DNA from: a virus
Virus record (IMG/VR): IMGVR_UViG_3300030107_001518
Span: 1 to 27,182 of that record
Reading direction: 5' to 3' (one strand)
DNA: 27,182 nucleotides
Shown: one piece after another, positions 21,465 to 27,182 of the stretch
How the letters are laid out: every line of letters begins with the position of its first letter
Numbering within the stretch: the stretch's first letter is position 1
The notes under the pieces: model-generated
Database searches by the model: none
The model's input: only the letters and a program-made list of their open reading frames with translations
What the model was told of the DNA's origin: nothing
Made by a program: the position numbers and the translations under genes

Positions 21465-21520
21465 TACAGCAGAATGCCAATGACAACGAGTTGCAAAACA
21501 AGCACTGTTAAACCAACCAT
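21464..21520 (-). CDS. 18-aa hydrophobic peptide coupled to the endolysin
   Basis: A tiny frame MVGLTVLVLQLVVIGILL, starting at 21520 with a clear GGGAG ribosome site eight bases before and ending in TAA that overlaps the endolysin ATG. The whole product is one membrane helix. The endolysin start itself has no good ribosome site, so translation of this peptide may be needed for coupling. The peptide may also act on the membrane. Confidence 0.6.
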   Translation of the reverse strand: MVGLTVLVLQLVVIGILL

Positions 21521-21522
21521 TT

Positions 21523-21903
21523 TCAGACTCCCTTTTTAATCGGCTCTGGTTTTGATGGCGGATTAACCATCTGCAGCCCATACCCCGTGGCAAGTATGCA
21601 AGTCACCGGCCCAACCTCGCGGGACAAACTCCACGCGCCATTCGGCCCGGCGTAAAGTTGCATCACCGATCCATCCAGATACCCGCCTGCCAGTAACGGT
21701 TCTTCTTTAAATTTGTGTTCCAGCATGTCTTCAATTTTAACGTGAACATCACAGTGCGGCAGCATGTCAATGGGCGGCGTTGTTTCCATTTCTTCTCGCA
21801 CAAGGTCAGCTTGCGACCTCATTAGGTCAGTTGGATGCACGGCCTGATCCGTTTGGCACCCGGCCAGGAAAAACGCAAGGGCCAGAATTAACACTCTCGT
21901 CAT
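21523..21903 (-). CDS. Lipoprotein in the lysis cassette
   Basis: This 126-residue protein from the ATG at 21903 has a perfect GGAGG ribosome site. The signal sequence MTRVLILALAFFLAGCQTD holds the lipobox LAGC, so it is lipidated at that Cys. The mature part has GGYLDGSVMQLYAGPNGAWS and GPVTCILATGYGLQMV with two further Cys (about 51 and 101) that may pair. Its place beside the endolysin, after a membrane coiled-coil protein, suggests an outer-membrane spanin-like role. It is longer than most Rz1 proteins and not Pro-rich, so a cell-surface role after lysogeny is another option. Confidence 0.75.
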   Translation of the reverse strand: MTRVLILALAFFLAGCQTDQAVHPTDLMRSQADLVREEMETTPPIDMLPHCDVHVKIEDMLEHKFKEEPLLAGGYLDGSVMQLYAGPNGAWSLSREVGPVTCILATGYGLQMVNPPSKPEPIKKGV

Positions 21904-22265
21904 CACGCGCCTCCGCTATCAATGCGAGGATGCTTGCCGTTATGTATGGCCACTAGATGATCTATCTGTGATTGCATTGTTGCAATCTGCGCTTGTACCG
22001 TTGCCATTTCGCGGTTGCGGTGTTCTAGCGCAGGGACGCTGTTGATCTCTTTTAATACGTCGATCTGGCTAGTGAAGACTGCCCTTTGGCTTTCGGCTTC
22101 ATCAAGCCGCTGGTCAAATGCGGCCTTTGACTTTTCGTATCGCTTGATAAAATTACCCAGGTCTTCCATGACACGGGCTAACTGGCTTTTGACTACAGCG
22201 TAACCTCCGGCCACCGTGGCAAGCATGATCGCAAGCTGCATCCCTAACTTGGCATCCACTTCCAT
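21903..22265 (-). CDS. Membrane coiled-coil protein, possible i-spanin
   Basis: About 120 residues from the ATG at 22265 (TTG at 22271 possible). One N-terminal membrane helix (LGMQLAIMLATVAGGYAVV) is followed by a coiled coil (VMEDLGNFIKRYEKSKAAFD, then VQAQIATMQSQIDHLVAIHN). An inner-membrane anchor plus periplasmic coiled coil next to a lipoprotein gene is the plan of Rz-type spanins, which fuse inner and outer membranes. The assignment is by architecture only. Confidence 0.65.
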   Translation of the reverse strand: MEVDAKLGMQLAIMLATVAGGYAVVKSQLARVMEDLGNFIKRYEKSKAAFDQRLDEAESQRAVFTSQIDVLKEINSVPALEHRNREMATVQAQIATMQSQIDHLVAIHNGKHPRIDSGGA

Positions 22266-22267
22266 GT

Positions 22268-22486
22268 TCAATCATCCATAATAATTTTAACGGGATACTG
22301 TTTGCCGTCGACGGTCTTGAGCAACAGCTTGCCCTTGCGACAGACCCATCGTTCCTTATGCGGGTCAGTGCGCTCAATCACCCGCTTGGCCTTCAAGCAA
22401 TCTGACAGGCTGTCACGCGGAGTAAACTCTAAGAGCGACCCTGCCGTGGTATACAGGTGAAGGATAAAACCGACGAAGGTTTCCAT
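22268..22486 (-). CDS. 72-aa small protein, unknown
   Basis: Starts at the ATG at 22486, one base after the upstream stop, and ends two bases before the next start. The sequence starts METFVGFILHLYTTAGSLLE and has CLKAKRVIERTDPHKERWVC, where two cysteines may pair, and ends GKQYPVKIIMDD. It may be a small secreted or inner-membrane protein, since the start is hydrophobic. Not recognised; retained because spacing is tight on both sides. Confidence 0.65.
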   Translation of the reverse strand: METFVGFILHLYTTAGSLLEFTPRDSLSDCLKAKRVIERTDPHKERWVCRKGKLLLKTVDGKQYPVKIIMDD

Positions 22487-22487
22487 A

Positions 22488-22910
22488 TTACTTGCCGTTA
22501 ATCTGAAGCGTTCTCTGCGCGTCCTTCAACTTTTCGACGGCGCTTCGCACTTCCATCATGTCAGTTTGCAAGCGGGTGATATTGACGCTGTTGTTCGATC
22601 GGTCTTCAACCTTTGCCGTCAGCTTTTCTAGCTGGCCACTGATATGCTCGATGAGCATGAACGCCTCTTTCACCGCTGGCGACTGTGGGCGTTCGATGCG
22701 GAAGGTTGTGTTCTTGTCGATGTCTAGTTTCAAGGATGCAACGCTGGTTTCCAGGTCTTTCTTGACAAGTTGTTCAGAAGTTTCCAGGCGGTTTAATCGT
22801 TCTTGAATAATGAAGTAGCTGTAGACGCCCATGCCGACCAGCGCGATAAGACTGATAACAGTCTTCATGGGCATCTGCACGTTGGTCGTGTCGCTGATCT
22901 TCGTGGTCAT
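22488..22910 (-). CDS. TM plus coiled-coil protein
   Basis: The product has 140 residues from the ATG at 22910 (ATGA overlap with the gene before). After a polar N-terminus, one membrane helix (VISLIALVGMGVYSYFII) is followed by a long Leu/Glu/Lys coiled coil to the end (RLNRLETSEQLVKKDLETSV, ITRLQTDMMEVRSAVEKLKD). It may oligomerise at the inner membrane. It resembles the second membrane coiled-coil gene downstream in plan but not clearly in sequence. Function unknown; lysis or superinfection exclusion are possible. Confidence 0.7.
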   Translation of the reverse strand: MTTKISDTTNVQMPMKTVISLIALVGMGVYSYFIIQERLNRLETSEQLVKKDLETSVASLKLDIDKNTTFRIERPQSPAVKEAFMLIEHISGQLEKLTAKVEDRSNNSVNITRLQTDMMEVRSAVEKLKDAQRTLQINGK

Positions 22911-23443
22911 CTTACGGCTGGCCCGCTTGTCGCAGCCCACCAAAGAAACCACGCAATGCCCCCAGCAATAGCCGCCACGGCGAGACCTTTGCCTACTTCA
23001 ATCAGCATCGCCTTTCGGCGCTCTGCGCGTTCTTCGGCTTCAATCTTCTCTTGCTTCTCGCGTTCTTTCTTGGCAGCAACCCGCTTTTCGCGCTCTTCTA
23101 GGATCTGATCCCAGGTAGATTTTTCGCCGGGTTTCGACGGCCACTTTGCGTTAATTTCTGTCTTGAGATCGTCAAGCTGCTGATCCAACTGCTTCTGTTC
23201 AATGATCGCCGCAGCACTGGCCGACATTGAAGTTTCGGAGCCGTCGTCAGCCGCACGTTTCTGAAGAATTGACTTATTTTTTTTGCCAATGGAGTTTCCG
23301 GCTTCATGGTCTTTGTTCTGATCGTGTTGCTCCTTGGCATGGAACAGCCCATCGATCCCGTGGGCAATTTCTTGAACTCCACGCGCCGACTTCACCAGCG
23401 TTTTTGTGGCGGCTATGGCAGCGGCGACGGTGAGGGGATCAAT
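22907..23443 (-). CDS. C-terminally anchored charged protein, possible ATT start
   Basis: The frame is open from a TAG at 23456-23458. It contains IDPLTVAAAIAATKTLVKSA and RGVQEIAHGIDGLFHAKEQ, a phage N-terminus I recognise as a pattern, yet no ATG, GTG or TTG stands in frame before it. The first usual start, GTG at 23395, would remove that part and has no ribosome site. An ATT at 23443, with AGGGCAGG upstream, is the best start. The rest is a highly charged helix (KKEREKQEKIEAEERAERRK) and a C-terminal membrane segment (GLAVAAIAGGIAWFLWW). About 178 residues. Function unknown. Confidence 0.7.
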   Translation of the reverse strand: MDPLTVAAAIAATKTLVKSARGVQEIAHGIDGLFHAKEQHDQNKDHEAGNSIGKKNKSILQKRAADDGSETSMSASAAAIIEQKQLDQQLDDLKTEINAKWPSKPGEKSTWDQILEEREKRVAAKKEREKQEKIEAEERAERRKAMLIEVGKGLAVAAIAGGIAWFLWWAATSGPAVR

Positions 23444-23455
23444 AGCACACCTGCC

Positions 23456-23785
23456 CTAGAGCTTCCCACGCTCTGTAGCGATTTTAGCTTCCTGGGCTTT
23501 CATCCAATCGCGCCCGGCCTGTGATCCACCGGCATCGTCTGCCCCGGCTTCGCGCTGCCGCCTTTGAGTGACCTCCGCTTCAAGCACGCCTATCTGTGCT
23601 AATGCGGCCTCTGATGTCGTCGGGGTTGGCGGGTCCGGCTTTTTGACGACCTTGCCATCGACATACGTATCTTGCTGCGTAGTGCCGTCAGCAACGTCGA
23701 CCCATTTTAGATCAGCGTGAACCTCAAAAGTTTTATCGTCATCAACGAGATCGCAGATGCGAGTTCCTTGAATTAATGCTTTCAT
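23456..23785 (-). CDS. 109-aa phage protein of unknown function, tail region
   Basis: Starts at the ATG at 23785, overlapping the stop of the Gly-rich gene. The N-terminus (MKALIQGTRICDLVDDDKTF then EVHADLKWVDVADGTT) is a compact beta domain of a kind seen after tail-fibre genes in marine and alphaproteobacterial phages. The C-terminus is a charged helix (LAQIGVLEAEVTQRRQREAG). It may be a tail-fibre accessory or chaperone by position. No catalytic motif. Confidence 0.7.
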   Translation of the reverse strand: MKALIQGTRICDLVDDDKTFEVHADLKWVDVADGTTQQDTYVDGKVVKKPDPPTPTTSEAALAQIGVLEAEVTQRRQREAGADDAGGSQAGRDWMKAQEAKIATERGKL

Positions 23786-24474
23786 CACGCGTACTCCTCG
23801 ACGATCACAATGCCAGCGTGGCCGTTGCCGCCCGCAGAAGACGACTTCCGAATGCCGCTTCCGCCGCCGCCGTAAACAGCAGCATGGATTCCGGTGCCTT
23901 GGTTGTACGATGGCCGCGCAGCGCCCGGCCCCATGAAAGATCCTCCTCCATGCCCGTACTCAACGTCCGCTCCAGACGAACTGTTTGCATCGCCGCCAGT
24001 TTGTCCGTCAATGTTGACGTCGCCACCAGAGCCTGCACCGCCAGCGCCGCCGTCGTGAACGGTTGCCCAGCTAGTATCGCGGCCATATTCGCCGCCGCTG
24101 CCGCCAGTGGCCGAACAAAAAGAGCCAAACGAACTTGTGCCGCCAGCCGCGCCGTCGTTGGTGCCGCTTGCGCCACCCGCCCCGCCAGCGCCAACAGTTA
24201 CGGTTTCGGAAGATGTTGATGACACGTCAATAAACTCTATTGCAGTGCCGCCGCCACCGCCACCGCCTGAACCTGGATTATAAGTGCTAACGGACGTACA
24301 ACCGCCTGCACCGCCACCGCCGCCGACGACAATAACCTTGACTTTGGTTATGCCCGCTGGCTTCGTCCAAGTCCCTGACGAAGTGAAGACTTGTTGCGAT
24401 TGCATTCCACCACCTGCGGATGACTTCACAAGCCCGCCTGCGCGCCCGACATTGTCTGAAATAATGCCGGTCAT
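23785..24474 (-). CDS. Glycine-rich tail-tip / adhesin-like protein
   Basis: This 229-residue protein begins MTGIISDNVGRAGGLVKSSA and contains VFTSSGTWTKPAGITKVKVI followed by several Gly runs (VVGGGGGAGG, PGSGGGGGGG, VGAGGAGGASG) and ending NGHAGIVIVEEYA. Gly-rich repeats of this sort form polyglycine-II-type bundles at the tips of receptor-binding tail proteins. It lies directly after tail-fibre genes. It probably contacts the host surface and is expected to vary between related phages. Confidence 0.82.
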   Translation of the reverse strand: MTGIISDNVGRAGGLVKSSAGGGMQSQQVFTSSGTWTKPAGITKVKVIVVGGGGGAGGCTSVSTYNPGSGGGGGGGTAIEFIDVSSTSSETVTVGAGGAGGASGTNDGAAGGTSSFGSFCSATGGSGGEYGRDTSWATVHDGGAGGAGSGGDVNIDGQTGGDANSSSGADVEYGHGGGSFMGPGAARPSYNQGTGIHAAVYGGGGSGIRKSSSAGGNGHAGIVIVEEYA

Positions 24475-24800
24475 CGGGTCTGGTCCAGGTAAGAAACGAC
24501 AACATCAACGTTCGCGCTGTTAGCCGTTGCCACGCACAAATGATCTTCATCCATTAAAACGATGCGGTCATTAAAAACGAATGTTTCGTTTGCGCCGATT
24601 GCTTGATCACTCAGCAACTCGTAATCGGTGCCGCCGCCGCCGTCGTCGATATAAAGATCAAAGGTCTCCGCAGCCCCTGCCGTTTCGCAAATCACAATGC
24701 TTGTAATTACATATGTGTGACCGTTCACGCCGTTCAGAACCACGCTTTCTGAGTTAGTAACGCCTGCTGTAAGCGAGACGCCAAAGATTTCCGATGCCAT
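24471..24800 (-). CDS. 109-aa tail-associated beta protein
   Basis: This 109-residue protein has a good AAAGGAG ribosome site. Its sequence (MASEIFGVSLTAGVTNSESV, TYVITSIVICETAGAAETFD, ANSANVDVVVSYLDQTR) is all-beta and similar in style to small virion decoration or tail proteins. It lies between the tail fibre and the Gly-rich tip, so a fibre-linked structural role is likely. No enzyme motif. Confidence 0.72.
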   Translation of the reverse strand: MASEIFGVSLTAGVTNSESVVLNGVNGHTYVITSIVICETAGAAETFDLYIDDGGGGTDYELLSDQAIGANETFVFNDRIVLMDEDHLCVATANSANVDVVVSYLDQTR

Positions 24801-24812
24801 TTCTATTCTCCT

Positions 24813-26087
24813 TTAGAATCCAAAGACGACCGCTTTGCCTGTTGTGCTAACGGATGGGTTCATTCCGCCGCCAATGATGACATCGCCAGTACCGTTTGGC
24901 GTTATTGCAATGTTGCGGTTGCTTGTGCTGACGATGGAATTAGTTTGAACATCTAAATCGCCGCCAAGCTGCGGAGACGTGTCACCAGACAGACCGCCCC
25001 AGGCTATCGTGCCGGTGCTGGTGATGGTGCCGCCCGTCAGTCCGCTACCAGCAACAACACTCGTCACCGTGCCCGCCGATTGCGGCGTGACTTTCGTCCA
25101 AGTGATTGCCGTGCTGTCGAGCGTGCCGCCCTTATCGCTGGTGCAGAGCCACATTGTATCGGCGTTTGCCGTTCCCTCAGAAACAGCAACCAAAGCTCCA
25201 ACGTGTTCTATGAATGTGTCATAGAGATCATCACGGGCAGGAGATGACTGCACAACGTAAATGCCATTTTGCGATGCTGTGCTTTGATCTTTAACAAGCA
25301 CCAGATCATTTGTTGCCAGCGTCACACCGTCAATCGTATCTCCGTTGTTCAACGCAGTAGCGATTGTGATGTTAGCCGTGGTCGCCGCCCTGACTACGCC
25401 GCGCTTGCCCATGCCTAATAAGAGATTATCGACATAGTTTTTATTAGCCGCGTGATTGGTGCTTGAAGGATCACCGCTCAAGGTCAATGCGCCCGTCATC
25501 GTCCAACCACTCAAGGGCAGGCCGATAGACGCCCTGGCCGTGGCACCGCTTTCGGCAACAAAGTTGGAACCGTTGCCGACGATGAAATTGCCGTCTGTGA
25601 CGGCTAACCCGGCAACGTCTTGAACTTGCTGATCAAGCCGCGCATTGGGCAGCGTGCCGCTTGTGATCTTACTGGCATCGACATGGCCGTTGGCGTCGAG
25701 CTTGCTGACACTGATCGCCAAAGTTTCTGAAGATAGACTGCCGCTGTCCCATACAACGGTTACGGTCGTATTTGTGCTGAAGGCGCTGGCACTTATCACG
25801 CCGTAAATCGTACCCGTGCTGGACCCTACTGCCCTGATGCGTCGGCCCACTGTGTAGATCGTTGTGACGTTTGTTGATGCTACGGTGAACGTGGTTCCCG
25901 ATCCATAGACCGTTGTATGGCCGTAGTTGAACCAGCCGCCGTCTTCAAAGTCAGTTCTAAGGTCGGCCAGCACTTGCCGCATCGAGTTGTTTACAGTGCT
26001 TGGGAGCTGGTTCTCTTGAAAATTCAGATCGCCGCCGCCTGGGTTTGTGTTACTCCCAGCCGTTGTTGACCAATCTTTGACTGCCAT
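24813..26087 (-). CDS. Tail fibre protein
   Basis: This 424-residue protein has an N-terminus DLNFQENQLPSTVNNSMRQV followed by LADLRTDFEDGGWFNYG, a virion-attachment motif I know from many phage tail fibres. Residues 60-190 are Thr/Ser/Val-rich beta. Then come AANKNYVDNLLLGMGKRGVV and a repeated-style domain LVLVKDQSTASQNGIYVVQS, then TSVVAGSGLTGGTITSTGTI, again typical of fibres. It binds the host surface. No chaperone or endosialidase domain is seen at its end. Confidence 0.87.
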   Translation of the reverse strand: MAVKDWSTTAGSNTNPGGGDLNFQENQLPSTVNNSMRQVLADLRTDFEDGGWFNYGHTTVYGSGTTFTVASTNVTTIYTVGRRIRAVGSSTGTIYGVISASAFSTNTTVTVVWDSGSLSSETLAISVSKLDANGHVDASKITSGTLPNARLDQQVQDVAGLAVTDGNFIVGNGSNFVAESGATARASIGLPLSGWTMTGALTLSGDPSSTNHAANKNYVDNLLLGMGKRGVVRAATTANITIATALNNGDTIDGVTLATNDLVLVKDQSTASQNGIYVVQSSPARDDLYDTFIEHVGALVAVSEGTANADTMWLCTSDKGGTLDSTAITWTKVTPQSAGTVTSVVAGSGLTGGTITSTGTIAWGGLSGDTSPQLGGDLDVQTNSIVSTSNRNIAITPNGTGDVIIGGGMNPSVSTTGKAVVFGF

Positions 26088-26099
26088 GATGAAATCCTA

Positions 26100-27182
26100 T
26101 CAGCGGTTCTGAGGTAGTAATGGGTTGACCTGTGGCGATTGAGCCGCAAGCACGTTGCTTACTCTTGGCCCAATCTGGCCCATACGCCGTTGCAATACGG
26201 GGTTTGTTTCGGCCAAGACTTGCAACAATCGCGCCTGATTAGACGGGTCCAGCAACAAGGCGCGGGTCTCTGCCGCAATATCATCAGACGTAGGACCGCC
26301 CTGTAACGCCATGCCCGCACGGGTTAAGGCAGTCATTGGGTTGCTAAATGCTTCCCCCATCTGCATACCTAATTCTGCCAGAGATTTTTGATCTGCCATC
26401 ATTGGCGCAGTGCTGGATACGCCAAGCACCCGCGTTCCCGTTGCTGCCATCTTGGCTTCGTCTTCCATTGCCTGACGGAAGGCGGCAAACGCATCATCAT
26501 CATCAAAAACAAGTTCTAATCGTTTCCGCGCATCAGGGTTGCCGAATATCTTGCGCACGATGTTTGTACCGTCGGGGCTGGTGTTTATCTTCATGCGCAG
26601 TTCTTCTGCTACGCCCACGCGGAACGCTTCTTTCTCATGGTCGCCCATGCGCTTGAAAATGTTTGGCCCAATCTTACGCGGTGACGTTATAAACTTCCCA
26701 CCAAGCTCTGCCGCTTCCATCGCCGCAGACAACCCGGCGTACTCAGACCGTGCCATAGGATAGTCTGGCATAATCTCATCAAGATGGTCGCGGTAGGCAT
26801 CGCGTACTTTTTGCAGGCTCTTGCCTAATGTGCCGCCTTCGGTGCGATAGGTTCGATCAACAAGAGCATCCATGCCCTGCTTGATATAGTCCAGCATCCG
26901 TGCATTGGGTTGCGCGAATACCTTGTTGCCATCAACCATCTCAAACAACGGCGGGATGCTCACGCCCTCACGTCGGGCAATGGTCTGCGCCAGCTTGTAG
27001 GCTTCTTGAAAATCCTCATCTTCAAAATAGTTTCTTAGTTTATCGTCAAGCTGCACGGGGTTGTCGTAAAACTTGCCATAATTCCGTTCAGCAGAAACCC
27101 GCCGCAGTTCGCTCGTTTCATCAAGAAAGTCATCAAGGGTTTTGCTGGGCAGACCGCCCTCTAATGCTTTGCCAATGCGCTG
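26100..27182 (-). CDS. Internal virion / DNA-ejection protein (partial, C-terminus)
   Basis: The frame is open to the right edge, so a GTG at 27056 is not the real start; at least 360 residues are present. The upstream part reads LPSKTLDDFLDETSELRRVS and ERNYGKFYDNPVQLDDKL. The rest is long-helical and polar (FEDEDFQEAYKLAQTIARRE; KRMGDHEKEAFRVGVAEELR) and ends in a Gln/Pro-rich tail (AAQSPQVNPLLPQNR). Such large helical proteins encoded just upstream of the tail fibre are often P22 gp16/gp20-like ejection proteins. No enzyme motif is visible, so the class is inferred. Confidence 0.6.
   Translation of the reverse strand, partial: QRIGKALEGGLPSKTLDDFLDETSELRRVSAERNYGKFYDNPVQLDDKLRNYFEDEDFQEAYKLAQTIARREGVSIPPLFEMVDGNKVFAQPNARMLDYIKQGMDALVDRTYRTEGGTLGKSLQKVRDAYRDHLDEIMPDYPMARSEYAGLSAAMEAAELGGKFITSPRKIGPNIFKRMGDHEKEAFRVGVAEELRMKINTSPDGTNIVRKIFGNPDARKRLELVFDDDDAFAAFRQAMEDEAKMAATGTRVLGVSSTAPMMADQKSLAELGMQMGEAFSNPMTALTRAGMALQGGPTSDDIAAETRALLLDPSNQARLLQVLAETNPVLQRRMGQIGPRVSNVLAAQSPQVNPLLPQNR

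Noticed and set aside
21465-21593. N-terminal extension of the endolysin frame up to 21593
   Set aside because: The extension has a random-looking composition, overlaps the 18-aa peptide and the lipoprotein gene, and the M15 domain is complete from 21464.
23776-24219. Plus-strand and second minus-strand frames in the Gly-rich gene
   Set aside because: GGC-rich repeats leave several frames open; only the frame with the tail-tip N-terminus and ATGA junctions fits.
1-27182. CRISPR arrays, insertion sequences, rRNA, toxin-antitoxin pairs, restriction systems
   Set aside because: I looked for regularly spaced repeats, transposase motifs and other such signals on both strands and found none.

Overview
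The window is most of a temperate, P22-like (short-tailed) phage genome. Every protein-coding gene I support reads on the minus strand; the only plus-strand gene is a tRNA. The head module has the order known from P22: small terminase, large terminase, portal, scaffold, coat, gp4-like adaptor and the start of a gp10-like tail protein. Base composition is moderate. The style of the small DUF-type proteins, the GTA-like holin and the M15 endolysin suggest an alphaproteobacterial host, but that is an impression rather than a proof.

Reading in the direction of transcription (high to low coordinates): 27182-20632 is the end of the late region, with a partial virion/ejection protein, a tail fibre, a Gly-rich tail-tip protein, a run of small membrane and coiled-coil proteins, a lipoprotein, an 18-residue hydrophobic peptide, an M15 endolysin and a 3-TM holin. 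Next come a complete tRNA-Arg(CCT) on the plus strand, a probable phage attachment site (about 20211-20538) and a terminator. 20135-17373 holds three small genes, a tyrosine integrase and a CI-like repressor. 17299-14633 is an early recombination operon: a small membrane protein, an excisionase-like HTH protein, a DUF6378-like protein, a zinc-knuckle peptide, a Hjc-like nuclease, a RecB-like nuclease and an SSB-like protein, closed by a strong terminator. 14588-11643 holds an XRE regulator, a 39-aa peptide, an HNH nuclease and a primase-polymerase/helicase. 11405-10149 carries a protein with an SSB-like C-terminal tail, a DUF6362-like HTH protein and a basic peptide. 10142-1 is packaging and head assembly.

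Both window edges cut late structural genes, and the order lysis genes | att | integrase is the circular (attP) order. The source is therefore probably a free circular or replicating phage genome, or a tandem lysogen, rather than one integrated prophage flanked by host DNA.

Three things stand out. First, the attP-like region: a dyad whose central 7 bases equal the anticodon loop of tRNA-Arg(CCT), flanked on both sides by TTTGTTAG-type repeats and sitting beside an intact copy of that same tRNA. Second, a 932-residue protein between the large terminase and portal genes with two ADP-ribosyltransferase-like domains joined by repeated LPGLL linkers. Third, unusual small-scale gene architecture: an 18-aa membrane peptide coupled to the endolysin, a probable AUU start, a start codon nested inside an SSB-like tail, and a terminator sitting on the leader of the replication operon.
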